DNA from: Firmicutes bacterium UBA3941
Lineage (GTDB): Bacteria; Bacillota; Clostridia; Caldicoprobacterales; UBA3941
Assembly (NCBI GenBank): GCA_002385665.1
Contig: DGDX01000082.1
Span: 1 to 24,961 of the forward strand
Reading direction: 5' to 3'
DNA length: 24,961 nucleotides
Shown: positions 15,742-23,872 of the stretch, piece after piece
Layout: every line of letters begins with the position of its first letter
Numbering within the stretch: the first letter of the stretch is position 1
Notes under the pieces: model-generated
Seen by the model: only the letters and a program-made list of their open reading frames with translations
Databases searched by the model: none
What the model was told of the DNA's origin: nothing
Translations under genes and position numbers: made by a program

Positions 15742-17838
15742 TTAACGAATAACCCTCATGGAATTCAATACGGCCAGGAGTGCTACCCCCACATCGGCAA
15801 AAACCGCCTCCCACATGGTAGCAAGGCCAATGGCCCCCATAAGCAATACGATTCCCTTTACGCCCAGAGCCAATGCAATGTTTTGCCATACTATTCTTCT
15901 TGTTTTTCTGGATATTCTAACCGCATCTACTATTTTTTGTGGTTCATCCGTCATCAGAACTATATCCGCAGCTTCTATAGCAGCATCGGAACCCAGCCCA
16001 CCCATGGCTATTCCTACATCAGCCCTTGCCAATACGGGTGCATCGTTGATACCGTCACCAACGAAAACCAGTTTCCCCTTGGAGGTTTTGCCTTTTGCTA
16101 TGGCTTCCAGCTTCTCTACCTTTTCATGAGGCAGGAGTTGTGAGTATACCTTATCCAAACCCAGTTCCCGGGCTACCTGCTCACCAACCTTCCTGGTATC
16201 CCCTGTAAGCATGGTCAAGGTTTTCACGCCTAAGCCTTTCAGCTCCGCAACAGCCTTTTTGGCATCTGTTTTTAGCTCATCAGACACTACTATATTACCC
16301 ATATACTGGCCATTTACTGCAATATACACTATAGTACCAATGGCGTCAATTGCTTTATATTCGATGTTGTTGGACTGCATTAGCCCCTCGTTACCGGCCA
16401 GAATCTCTTGATCCTGCGTTGTGGCTACTATACCATGTCCTGGTATCTCCCTATATCCCTTTATCTGGCTCCCATCTATTTCCCCACTATAGGCATGCAA
16501 AATGGATTTGGCGATGGGATGTGTCGAATGGCTTTCCCCCAATGCCGCATAATGCAATAGGTCTGACTTTCCGATTCCCTCAATTGGGTTGATTTGCGTA
16601 ACTGCAAAAATTCCTTTAGTCAAGGTACCGGTTTTATCAAAAATTACGGTATCGATCTCTGTCATGGCCTCAAGAAAGTTTCCACCTTTTACTAAAATAC
16701 CACGTCTGGATGCCCCTCCTATTCCGCCGAAAAAGCTCAGGGGAATGGATATGACAAGAGCGCATGGGCATGAAATTACTAAAAAGATCAGGGCTCTGTA
16801 AATCCAATCGGAAAAGCTTTCAGATGGCATTACCAAGGGTGGTATAACTGCCATAGCCAGGGCTAGAAATACCACAAAGGGAGTGTAATACCTGGCAAAA
16901 CGGGTTATAAAATTCTCAGTCGGTGCCTTTTTGCTACCGGCATTTTCAACTAAGTCCAGGATCTTTGATACAGTAGACTCGCCAAAGGGTTTTGATACCT
17001 CTATCCACAATAGTCCATTGGTATTTATAAAGCCTCCCAGGACTTCGTCCCCAACCTTCACATCTCTGGGGATGGATTCGCCTGTCAGGGCTGAAGTATC
17101 CATGGTCGATTGACCTTCAATAATATATCCATCCATGGGAACCTTTTCACCGGGTCTGACGACTATTACATCCCCAGGCTTTACTTCTGTGGGAGATACC
17201 TTGATAACCTGTTCTCCTTTTTTGAGATTTGCAAAATCAGGTCTTATATCCATCAAGTTCGCGATGGACTTTCTGGACCGGTGAACAGCCATATCCTGAA
17301 ATAACTCACCTATCTGGTAGAACAGCAAAACCGCAACCCCTTCAGGGTATTCCCCGATAATAAAGGCGCCTATGGTTGCAATGGCCATTAAAAAGTTTTC
17401 GTCAAATATCTGCCCTTTAGTAATATTATTTACGGCCTTTTTTAAAACATCCACCCCAATGGCAAAATAGCTGACCAGAAATAGGGTAAATTTTATAGGG
17501 AATGTGGACTCCACTAATAAGGCTATGATAAAAGGAATAATTCCAAATATTAGCCTAATCCATCTTCTTTGTAAATCCTTTTTCATGATACCTGTATCCT
17601 GTACTTCTTCACCGTCCTTATCAAGTACAGTGACACCAGGTTCCAGTTTCATTACTGCCTCCCTAACCATATCTATTATGGCATTCTTATCCCAATCTGA
17701 TTCTATCATCATGGTTTTGTTTGAGAAATTCACTGTTGCATTATTTATTCCGTCTATTCCTTTTATGCCATTTTCTATTTTAAGCGCACAGTTGGCGCAA
17801 TCTAACCCCTCTAAAATTAGTTTGAATCTTTGCTGCAT
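15742..17838 (-). CDS. cadA: Zn/Cd/Pb-exporting P1B-type ATPase
   Basis: This 698-residue pump expels soft divalent metals across the membrane at the cost of ATP. It has an N-terminal heavy-metal-associated domain with LDCANC (Cys14, Cys17), then membrane helices. The actuator TGES lies in SALTGES, and the metal-binding CPC is at 357-359 in helix 6. The phosphorylation motif DKTGTLTKG has Asp401, followed by SHPIAK and GDGINDAP. The last two helices carry a Lys (GVKGIVLL) and an Asp (ADVGVALL), the pattern of the P1B-2 zinc/cadmium/lead subgroup rather than the copper pumps. The start is supported by AGGAGGGGG 5 nt upstream. It follows the ArsR-type repressor gene by 32 bp and shares its operator-controlled promoter. 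Length and motifs are complete. Confidence 0.95.
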   Translation of the reverse strand: MQQRFKLILEGLDCANCALKIENGIKGIDGINNATVNFSNKTMMIESDWDKNAIIDMVREAVMKLEPGVTVLDKDGEEVQDTGIMKKDLQRRWIRLIFGIIPFIIALLVESTFPIKFTLFLVSYFAIGVDVLKKAVNNITKGQIFDENFLMAIATIGAFIIGEYPEGVAVLLFYQIGELFQDMAVHRSRKSIANLMDIRPDFANLKKGEQVIKVSPTEVKPGDVIVVRPGEKVPMDGYIIEGQSTMDTSALTGESIPRDVKVGDEVLGGFINTNGLLWIEVSKPFGESTVSKILDLVENAGSKKAPTENFITRFARYYTPFVVFLALAMAVIPPLVMPSESFSDWIYRALIFLVISCPCALVISIPLSFFGGIGGASRRGILVKGGNFLEAMTEIDTVIFDKTGTLTKGIFAVTQINPIEGIGKSDLLHYAALGESHSTHPIAKSILHAYSGEIDGSQIKGYREIPGHGIVATTQDQEILAGNEGLMQSNNIEYKAIDAIGTIVYIAVNGQYMGNIVVSDELKTDAKKAVAELKGLGVKTLTMLTGDTRKVGEQVARELGLDKVYSQLLPHEKVEKLEAIAKGKTSKGKLVFVGDGINDAPVLARADVGIAMGGLGSDAAIEAADIVLMTDEPQKIVDAVRISRKTRRIVWQNIALALGVKGIVLLMGAIGLATMWEAVFADVGVALLAVLNSMRVIR

Positions 17839-17870
17839 GTAAACCCCCTCCTGAAGTATAGAATAGCCAA

Positions 17871-18236
17871 TTATTCATTTACATGGGCCAGGCCTTGAGC
17901 AAATACTTGTCTGATATGATCATCGTCAAGGGAATAATAAATAACCTTCCCTTCCCTTCTATATTTGATCAATCTAGCTTGTCTAAGAACCTTTAACTGA
18001 TGGGAGATGGCAGACTGGCTCATGGATAACAGTGCTGCCAAATCACAAACACACATTTCCGAAATGGATAGAGCGTACAGGATATTTAAACGTGTCGGAT
18101 CTCCAAAAACCTTAAAAAATTCAGCCAGTGATATAATGGTCTCATCTGCTAACATCTTTTCCCTTACATCATTTACTACATCCTCGTGAATAATTGTGTA
18201 TCCACAGGTTTGAATGTCATCCTTATCGGTTTTCAT
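17871..18236 (-). CDS. cadC: ArsR/SmtB-family metal-sensing repressor (CadC-like)
   Basis: This is a 121-residue winged-helix repressor that releases DNA when it binds metal. ATG 18236 has GGGGAG 7 nt upstream; an in-frame TTG at 18251 is rejected. It has the ArsR core FKVFGDPTRLNIL, then MCVCDLA (Cys62, Cys64) and the recognition helix SQSAISHQLKVLRQA. Cys11 in the N-terminal arm with Cys62 and Cys64 matches the thiolate-rich alpha-3N site of CadC. The C-terminal helix carries Asp105, His107, His118 and Glu121 with exactly the spacing of the alpha-5 zinc site of CzrA/SmtB. Both site types are therefore present. The gene precedes cadA by 32 bp and a palindrome at 18253-18274 lies directly upstream, so it should autoregulate the operon. 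Confidence 0.93.
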   Translation of the reverse strand: MKTDKDDIQTCGYTIIHEDVVNDVREKMLADETIISLAEFFKVFGDPTRLNILYALSISEMCVCDLAALLSMSQSAISHQLKVLRQARLIKYRREGKVIYYSLDDDHIRQVFAQGLAHVNE

Positions 18237-18252
18237 TATATCTCTCCCCAAT

Positions 18253-18274
18253 CATATGAATATATGTTCATATG
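18253..18274. promoter_or_regulatory. CadC/SmtB-type operator palindrome
   Basis: CATATGAA, six bases, then TTCATATG form a perfect 8-bp inverted repeat of the kind bound by ArsR/SmtB repressors. It lies 17 bp upstream of the cadC start and just downstream of a possible minus-strand -10 TATAAC, which has a weak TTCATT -35 at 16-bp spacing. Repressor binding would block transcription start. Confidence 0.8.
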
Positions 18275-18422
18275 TTATAGTATGATTCTACCAATAATGA
18301 AGTGAGGTGTCAATGAAATTTTTGGGCTTGTCCGTAAAAAATTAGACTAAAATGAAAGCCATATCGATGACTGATATAAATACTACTTCTCTGGAATTTA
18401 TCGCTATCATTTCCTGCTAATA

Positions 18423-18451
18423 TTGACAAAACATCAGGGTCATAATACAAT
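18423..18451 (+). promoter_or_regulatory. promoter of the T-box/proS transcript
   Basis: A perfect TTGACA (18423-18428), a 17-bp spacer and TACAAT (18446-18451) form a near-consensus sigma-A promoter. Transcription would begin near 18458, just ahead of the T-box leader. Confidence 0.75.
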
Positions 18452-18464
18452 ATAGCAAATTGAA

Positions 18465-18735
18465 TACATAAAGCTAGGATAAGAAATAGTAAGCATTTTG
18501 GATATTCAGAGAGAAGGCGGTTGGTGCGAGCCTTTATTGAAGAAATGCCTAACCCCTCTTTGAGCTGTGGGCCGAAATAGTTAGTAAGCTGCACCGGGTT
18601 CTCCCGTGATAGAGAGCAAGTATCAGATAAGATCTTGTACTTGAAAGTGCGGAATTTTTTCCGAATTTAGGTGGTACCACGGACTATGAATAGTTCGCCC
18701 TAAGTAACCTGTTAGGCTGCTTAGGGCTTTTTATA
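18465..18735 (+). ncRNA. T-box leader (proline tRNA-sensing riboswitch)
   Basis: This mRNA leader reads the charging state of tRNA-Pro. Stem I includes an AGTA (near 18490) and the GGTTGGTGCGAGCC apical segment (18519-18532). Its distal strand carries proline codons CCT/CCC within 18548-18557 as the specifier, followed by TTTGAGC. Stem III is ACCGGG-TTCT-CCCGT (about 18592-18606). The antiterminator has AAGTGCGG...CCG and the T-box core AGGTGGTACCACGG (18669-18682). Its TGGT pairs with an ACCA tRNA end, consistent with discriminator A of bacterial tRNA-Pro. A competing terminator follows. Uncharged tRNA-Pro should allow read-through into the synthetase gene. The exact specifier triplet is uncertain, but every candidate is a proline codon. 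Confidence 0.92.
18697..18732 (+). terminator. T-box regulated attenuator terminator
   Basis: GCCCTAAG (18697-18704) and CTTAGGGC (18720-18727) form a perfect 8-bp stem followed by TTTTT. It overlaps the 3' end of the leader and sits 26 bp before the proS ATG, the standard attenuator of a T-box. Confidence 0.9.
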
Positions 18736-18758
18736 TATAGAGATTAGGAGGTATATAC

Positions 18759-20474
18759 ATGAAATTAGCAAATTTGGTTGGAGAGCGCTTTAAGGAAAGA
18801 CCGTCCGATTGTCTTATTGACAGCCATGCACTTATGGTAAGAGGTGGCTATATAAAATATGTTGCAAACGGTATATATTCATCCTTTGCTCCACTAAAGA
18901 GAATTGTCATGAAAATTGAGCAGATTATTAGGGAGGAAATGGACAAGATAGACGGACAGGAGGTCTCCTTTCCTGTTGTGTTACCTGCAAGCCTTTGGGA
19001 GGAATCGGGTAGGTATGATAGTGTTGGTGGTGAGCTCCTGCGCTTTAGTGATAGAAATGGCGGCAAATATGTACTGGGTATGACCCACGAAGAAGCGGCT
19101 GTTCACCTTGTACGAGAATATGCTCAAAGTTATACCAAATACCCCTTTATGATTTATCAAATCCAAACCAAGTTTCGGGACGAGGCTCGCTCAAGAGGCG
19201 GGTTAATCAGAGTCCGTGAATTTACAATGAAAGATGCCTATTCTTTTCACACATCCCAAGCTGATTTGGAAGACTACTATGACAAGTGTCACAGGGCATA
19301 CGAAAGAATTTTTAAACGCGTTGGTTTACCACAGGTTGTTTCCGTTGCGTCAGACTCAGGGATGATGGGTGGAAATCTTTCTCACGAATTTATGCTTCTA
19401 AATCCTGTTGGAGAAGATTCTATTGTAATCTGTAAGTCATGCAATTATAGAGTCAATATGGATGCTGCAGAAAATATTGTTAATAATACAAAAGATGAGG
19501 TGTCCAACCCATTAACCCTGGTCCACACTCCAAACATTAATACAATAGATGATGTCTGCAGCTTCTTTAACACCACTCCAGATAAAACTTGTAAGGCGGT
19601 TGTATATCAAAAAGAAAGCGATAATAAACCTGTTGTTTTGTTTATAAGGGGAGATTATGAGGTTAATGAAGCTAAGCTAAAGAACATTTTGGGTTGTGAT
19701 ATTTATCCAGCCGAGATAAACAACGAACATGGTTTGTCTGCTGGATTTATAGGTGCATATAAGCTGGATACCGATTGTGAAGTCCTGTTCGATAGGTCTC
19801 TCGAAAACACCAACAATCTTATTTGCGGTGCCAACAAAGTTGATCACCACTATACAGGTTTTGATATTAGTCGTGACCTTGGCAAGGTAGATTATATTGA
19901 TGCCGCAAAGGTAACTGGCAATGGAACTTGTCCATACTGCAAAAACAACACTTTGGAAATCAGTCGAGGTATAGAGGTTGGTAACATTTTTCAACTTGGT
20001 ACAAGGTATACAGAAGCGATGAATATGACCTATCTTGACGAAAACGGCAATAGAAAATACCCGGTTATGGGTTGCTATGGTATAGGTATTGGCAGGCTTG
20101 CGGCTGCCGTATGTGAAGCTCACCACGATGAATATGGCCCTATATGGCCTATGCCAATAGCTCCCTGGCAGGTTCACCTGTGCGCTGTCCGTGCAGATGA
20201 TCATAATATTAGAGAGTTAGCTGATAACATATATAACCAGCTAGTAGATAAAAGTATTGAAGTTATCTATGATGACAGAAGTGTTAGTGCCGGTGTGATG
20301 TTTTCTGATGCAGATTTACTTGGGGTTCCGATTCGGGTTATTATCAGCCCGAGAAACCTAAAGGAAAACTGTTGCGAAATTGTCAGCAGAGATAAAAAGT
20401 TATCATTAAAGGTTAATCTGAATGAATGCATTAATCAAATCATTAATCTAGTTTCTAGAAAACTTACTGAATAG
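18759..20474 (+). CDS. proS: prolyl-tRNA synthetase, bacterial type with editing-domain insertion
   Basis: This class II synthetase charges tRNA-Pro with proline in the cytoplasm. It is 571 residues, the usual length of the bacterial form with the INS editing domain. N-terminal catalytic segments include MTHEEA (near 108) and motif 2 FRDEARSRGGLIRVREF (139-155). A YbaK-like insertion runs roughly 235-385 (KTCKAVVY, IRGDYEVNEAKL, GAYKL, CGANKVDHH). Catalytic-core motif 3 GIGIGRLAAAV starts at 441, and an anticodon-binding domain ends the protein (VHLCAVRADD onward). The N-terminus (LVGERFKERPSD) diverges from the common form, and a Cys pair in CKSC and CPYC flanks the insertion. These features suggest a secondary ProRS. 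AGGAGG precedes the ATG. Expression is governed by the T-box leader directly upstream. Confidence 0.95.
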   Translation: MKLANLVGERFKERPSDCLIDSHALMVRGGYIKYVANGIYSSFAPLKRIVMKIEQIIREEMDKIDGQEVSFPVVLPASLWEESGRYDSVGGELLRFSDRNGGKYVLGMTHEEAAVHLVREYAQSYTKYPFMIYQIQTKFRDEARSRGGLIRVREFTMKDAYSFHTSQADLEDYYDKCHRAYERIFKRVGLPQVVSVASDSGMMGGNLSHEFMLLNPVGEDSIVICKSCNYRVNMDAAENIVNNTKDEVSNPLTLVHTPNINTIDDVCSFFNTTPDKTCKAVVYQKESDNKPVVLFIRGDYEVNEAKLKNILGCDIYPAEINNEHGLSAGFIGAYKLDTDCEVLFDRSLENTNNLICGANKVDHHYTGFDISRDLGKVDYIDAAKVTGNGTCPYCKNNTLEISRGIEVGNIFQLGTRYTEAMNMTYLDENGNRKYPVMGCYGIGIGRLAAAVCEAHHDEYGPIWPMPIAPWQVHLCAVRADDHNIRELADNIYNQLVDKSIEVIYDDRSVSAGVMFSDADLLGVPIRVIISPRNLKENCCEIVSRDKKLSLKVNLNECINQIINLVSRKLTE

Positions 20475-20509
20475 GGTCTTTTCTTCCGTACAGTCTATGA
20501 TATTAGTAT

Positions 20510-20585
20510 CCCCCAAAAAGAGTGGGTAAATTTACTTGTTAAGGTAATTTTTAAGGCCAAACTCTCTTTGGGGGTTCCTTTATTC
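20510..20585 (+). terminator. terminator after proS
   Basis: Arms 20510-20523 (CCCCCAAAAAGAGT) and 20561-20574 (ACTCTCTTTGGGGG) pair over 14 positions with one mismatch. The AT-rich interior can itself fold, and TTCCTTTATT follows. It lies between the convergent proS and L,D-transpeptidase genes. The U-tract is interrupted, so strength is uncertain. Confidence 0.65.
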
Positions 20586-21308
20586 AAACTGCAGTATTCC
20601 CAAAGCCTCATAGGACTCCTTATCCACATAATGGGTATTGGGTAGGCCATTGTCTTTTTTAAATTTAAGGAGGGCCTGTTTCATCCCCTCCCCATATATG
20701 CCATCGATTGCACCTTCATAATAACCTTTGGCCTTTAGTCTGAGCTGGACTTCCAAAACATGGGATTTTCTGTCCCCCGGTGACAAAACTTCCAGATGAC
20801 TGCCGAGATTTTTGTATGGCCCACCGTAGACATAAACCTTTGTCTTATATGGAACGATATCATACAACTCCTCAACATCAGAGTTATGCATCCTAAAACA
20901 TCCTGCAGATGCCCTTTGCCCAATGGAATATGGCTTGTTGGTTCCATGGATACCATAGATCCCCCAAGGTACATTAATACCCATCCACCTGGTTCCAAAA
21001 CCTGTTCCCCAATTCCGGGCTTTGGATGTGATCTCCCATATTCCAATCGGAGAAGGGCTTTTTTCTTTTCCCTGAGCTACTGCATACTTTTTTATCAGCT
21101 CATTTCCTTTAAATAGATATAACATAGATTCGGTCAGATCAATAAAAATGTCATATTCCGATTCTTGTCCTGAAACTATGCTGGCTTCGCTGGTATCATT
21201 CCTTAAAATATTCTCCTCTTTGTTCCCATTCATGGTAGCATAAAGTACGACTACTAGTAATATATAGAAAATTATATACCCATATTTTCTAATACCCCAA
21301 ATATTCAT
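20580..21308 (-). CDS. L,D-transpeptidase (YkuD) with C-terminal peptidoglycan-binding domain
   Basis: YkuD enzymes form 3-3 cross-links or attach groups to peptidoglycan through a catalytic cysteine. This 242-residue protein has a membrane anchor at about 9-27 and a linker to about 50. The YkuD domain follows, with YGIHGTN (His121) and the catalytic SAGCFRM (Cys137). A peptidoglycan-binding type 1 domain (about 180-240) reads VLEVQLRLKAKGYYEGAIDG then ALLKFKKDNGLP. The domain order is catalytic first and wall-binding last. GGAGGTGG sits 4 nt before the ATG. The product acts outside the membrane on the wall, like the PBP at the other end of the window, but there is no operon link. It converges on proS across the terminator. 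Confidence 0.93.
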   Translation of the reverse strand: MNIWGIRKYGYIIFYILLVVVLYATMNGNKEENILRNDTSEASIVSGQESEYDIFIDLTESMLYLFKGNELIKKYAVAQGKEKSPSPIGIWEITSKARNWGTGFGTRWMGINVPWGIYGIHGTNKPYSIGQRASAGCFRMHNSDVEELYDIVPYKTKVYVYGGPYKNLGSHLEVLSPGDRKSHVLEVQLRLKAKGYYEGAIDGIYGEGMKQALLKFKKDNGLPNTHYVDKESYEALGILQFE

Positions 21309-21403
21309 GCTACCACCTCCATATTCACTTCACATTATATTCCTATGAATGGAGGTTTAGACCTATATGTCAGGGTATCATATCGATGGGATAACGTATA
21401 AAA

Positions 21404-22570
21404 TTATAGATCATGAATCTCTACGCCCTCCAATGCCCTTTCAATCAATGCCTCTCCATCTACCAAGGTTTCGGCCTGTCTCACCTTGTCCAGCTTTGGT
21501 TTTGTGACAGGATGTCTGGGTACGAACACTGTACAGCAATCTTCATAGGGCAATATCGAGGTTTCGTAGGTGTTTATTTTTTCAGCTATTTCTACTATTT
21601 CCTTTTTGTCCATTCCAATCAGGGGTCTGAATACCGGCAGGGATACGGCATCGTCTGTAGAGGCCAAGGCCTCTAAGGTCTGACTGGCTACCTGTCCTAT
21701 ACTCTCCCCGGTTACCAAGGCCTGAGCCCCATCCTCTTTAGCAATTATTTCAGCTATCCTCATCATAAACCTTCTCATCAATACAGTAAGGAGACCGTCC
21801 GGACATTTTTCATACAGCTCCTGTTGTATTTCGGTAAAAGGTACTACATGCAGCCTTATAGGACCGCAATAATAGGTCAACAGTCTACACAGATCTATCA
21901 CCTTCTCCTTTGCCTTGTCGCTGGTGTAAGGAAAGCTGTGGTAATGAACGGCGGTCAACCGTACTCCCCTTTTCGCAATCATCCATCCTGCCACAGGGCT
22001 GTCTATCCCCCCAGATAGGAGTAAGGCCGTCTTGCCATTGGTACCTACCGGCATACCACCTGCCCCCGGAATATTCTCATGATAGGCATAGGCATGTTCT
22101 CTTATCTCCAGGTTTATCCTTATATCAGGATTGTGTACATCCACCTTCAGCTTTGGGAAGTTCTGAAGGATAAAAGCCCCCATCTCCCTGTTTAGGTCCA
22201 TAGAACCCATGGGAAAGGTCTTATCCGCACGCCGTGACTCTACCTTAAAGGTTGGATTCTCTCCGCTGGTCTTCCCCAGGGCGTCTTCTACAATAACCTT
22301 AAGCATGGTCCTTATAGAATCCAGGTCCTTCTCAGTCTTCCAAGCCGGGTTGATTCCAATTATCCCGAATACCTTGGATAAGGCGTCAAGAACCGCCCTC
22401 TCTACAGGGATCTCCTCTATATAAATCCTGCCCTGGCTCCTAAATACTTTGGGGTTATCATAATTCCCCAATACTTTCTTTATATTATCTACTAAGGTCC
22501 TCTCAAAAAAGGGTCTGTTTTGACCTTTCAAATATATTTCTCCATATCTTACGAGTATCAATTTCTCCAT
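21404..22570 (-). CDS. thiI: tRNA 4-thiouridine synthase ThiI, without rhodanese domain
   Basis: ThiI adenylates tRNA uridine 8 and receives sulfur to form 4-thiouridine. The 388-residue protein begins MEKLILVRYGEIYLKGQNRP, the ThiI NFLD start, followed by a THUMP domain (about 60-165) and the PP-loop SGGIDSP (186-192) with GESIGQVASQ later. The catalytic-cysteine region reads YEDCCTVFVPRHP (Cys345, Cys346). The C-terminal rhodanese domain of enterobacterial ThiI is absent, as in many Firmicutes, where a partner desulfurase supplies sulfur directly. The start is supported by AGGAGG 8 nt upstream, which overlaps the last codons of the desulfurase gene; only 5 bp separate the two genes, so they are co-expressed and probably function together. 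Confidence 0.95.
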   Translation of the reverse strand: MEKLILVRYGEIYLKGQNRPFFERTLVDNIKKVLGNYDNPKVFRSQGRIYIEEIPVERAVLDALSKVFGIIGINPAWKTEKDLDSIRTMLKVIVEDALGKTSGENPTFKVESRRADKTFPMGSMDLNREMGAFILQNFPKLKVDVHNPDIRINLEIREHAYAYHENIPGAGGMPVGTNGKTALLLSGGIDSPVAGWMIAKRGVRLTAVHYHSFPYTSDKAKEKVIDLCRLLTYYCGPIRLHVVPFTEIQQELYEKCPDGLLTVLMRRFMMRIAEIIAKEDGAQALVTGESIGQVASQTLEALASTDDAVSLPVFRPLIGMDKKEIVEIAEKINTYETSILPYEDCCTVFVPRHPVTKPKLDKVRQAETLVDGEALIERALEGVEIHDL

Positions 22571-22575
22571 ATATG

Positions 22576-23736
22576 TTACCTCCTGGTAAATCTTTTAACT
22601 TGATCCACGGATTTTCTCAATATATCGGGCACCAACAAAAGCTCCTCCGGATCGCTCATATAGGAAAGGCTTAAGCGTATCGCACCCTCTGCTATTTGAA
22701 TAGGAGCCCCAATGGCTTCCAGAACATGGCTTATTTTTGTCCTTCGGGACGAGCAAGCCGAACCGGTACTTATATATACTCCATGGGACTCTAAAACATG
22801 AAGCAGAGTTTCACCTCTGATGCCAGGTATACTGATGTTTAGAATATGAGGAGCCCCTTCATCCGGCCTGGGCCCATTGATTACCGCTTCCGGCACCGCT
22901 TCTGATATGCCCTTTGCCAGCGTCATCTTCATTTTGCGTATTGTATCATCTTCCCTATCCATAAACTCATAAATCAGTTGAGCAGCTTTACCAAACCCCA
23001 CAATACCGGTTAAGTTCTCCGTACCGCTCCGTATCCCCATTTCCTGTCCGCCCCCCCATTGAAGAGTGGTAAGGGGAGTTCCCTTTTTTATATATAGGAT
23101 ACCGATGCCTTTGGGAGCATGAACCTTATGCCCACTGGCGCTCAATAGATCAATCCCCCAATCTACCGGTCTTAGCCTGATTTTGCCAAAGGATTGAACT
23201 GCATCGCTATGAAATATTATATCCGGGTAATTGGCCTTCAGAAATTGACCTATCCTGCTAATAGGTTGGACGGATCCAATCTCGCTGTTGACATGTCCAA
23301 TGCTAACCAGGACAGTATCCTTTCTTATGGCTTTTTCCAGATCCTTTAAATCTAAAAGCCCTTGATTATCAACTGGTAAATAACTTACGTCCCAGCCTTC
23401 ACTCTCTAAGTAAGCAAAGGTGTTCAATACCGAAGAATGTTCAATTTGAGTAGTTATACAATGATTGCCGTATCTCTTTCTAGCCCTGGTCGTTCCCAGT
23501 ATAGCCAGGTTATTCGCTTCGGTGCCCCCGGAAGTAAAGATCACACTGTCAGCCGGTACATTCATGAGCTGTGCAATGGAGTTTCGAGATTCTTTTATTC
23601 TCCGCTCGGATTGGAGTCCCAACCGATGCAAGGATGAGGGATTTCCAAAATCCTCGGTCAGCGACCTTATAACCTCGTCCCTTACTTCGGGTAGTAATGG
23701 CGTAGTAGCCGCATTATCCAAATAAATCTGTCGCAT
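22576..23736 (-). CDS. cysteine desulfurase (NifS/IscS family, NifZ-like partner of ThiI)
   Basis: This PLP enzyme removes sulfur from cysteine as a protein persulfide and donates it to acceptors. The 386-residue product starts MRQIYLDNAATTP. It has TSGGTEANNLAI, the PLP lysine Lys204 in SASGHKVHAPKG, and the active cysteine Cys328 in TGSACSSRR. The surrounding loop is short, as in class I desulfurases. Placement 5 bp upstream of thiI mirrors the Bacillus subtilis nifZ-thiI pair, where the desulfurase is dedicated to tRNA 4-thiouridine; the same job is inferred here. ATG 23736 has AAAGGAG 10 nt upstream. An IscS role in Fe-S assembly is less likely because no IscU or IscR gene is near. Confidence 0.93.
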   Translation of the reverse strand: MRQIYLDNAATTPLLPEVRDEVIRSLTEDFGNPSSLHRLGLQSERRIKESRNSIAQLMNVPADSVIFTSGGTEANNLAILGTTRARKRYGNHCITTQIEHSSVLNTFAYLESEGWDVSYLPVDNQGLLDLKDLEKAIRKDTVLVSIGHVNSEIGSVQPISRIGQFLKANYPDIIFHSDAVQSFGKIRLRPVDWGIDLLSASGHKVHAPKGIGILYIKKGTPLTTLQWGGGQEMGIRSGTENLTGIVGFGKAAQLIYEFMDREDDTIRKMKMTLAKGISEAVPEAVINGPRPDEGAPHILNISIPGIRGETLLHVLESHGVYISTGSACSSRRTKISHVLEAIGAPIQIAEGAIRLSLSYMSDPEELLLVPDILRKSVDQVKRFTRR

Positions 23737-23770
23737 TATTACCGTGCTCCTTTATCATACTAACCATAGA

Positions 23771-23786
23771 GATTGTTTTTACAATC
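23771..23786. promoter_or_regulatory. short inverted repeat upstream of the desulfurase gene
   Basis: GATTGT, four bases, then ACAATC form a 6-bp palindrome 34 bp upstream of the desulfurase start, near a weak minus-strand -10-like TATGAT (23759-23754). It could be an operator; there is no other support. Confidence 0.25.
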
Positions 23787-23838
23787 CATTCCCTAGTTTA
23801 TCCTTCCACCTGATATATTACAAGATCATATCATATTT

Positions 23839-23862
23839 AAAAACCCCCTGGGATTCAGGGGG
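23839..23862 (-). terminator. rho-independent terminator of the DUF6106-like gene
   Basis: On the minus strand CCCCCTG, a 5-nt loop and CAGGGGG form a perfect 7-bp GC-rich stem followed by TTTTTAAA. It lies 10 bp downstream of the gene's stop codon and separates it from the desulfurase-thiI operon. Confidence 0.9.
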
Positions 23863-23872
23863 AAGCGGATTT

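Noticed and set aside
18313..18345. Ten-codon frame MKFLGLSVKN after GAGGTG, divergent from cadC
   Set aside because: Too short and featureless to support; it might be a gene remnant, but nothing downstream continues it.
18310..18594. 94-codon open frame on the minus strand
   Set aside because: It lies antisense across a near-consensus promoter and the T-box stem I, has no ribosome site and a composition unlike its neighbours.
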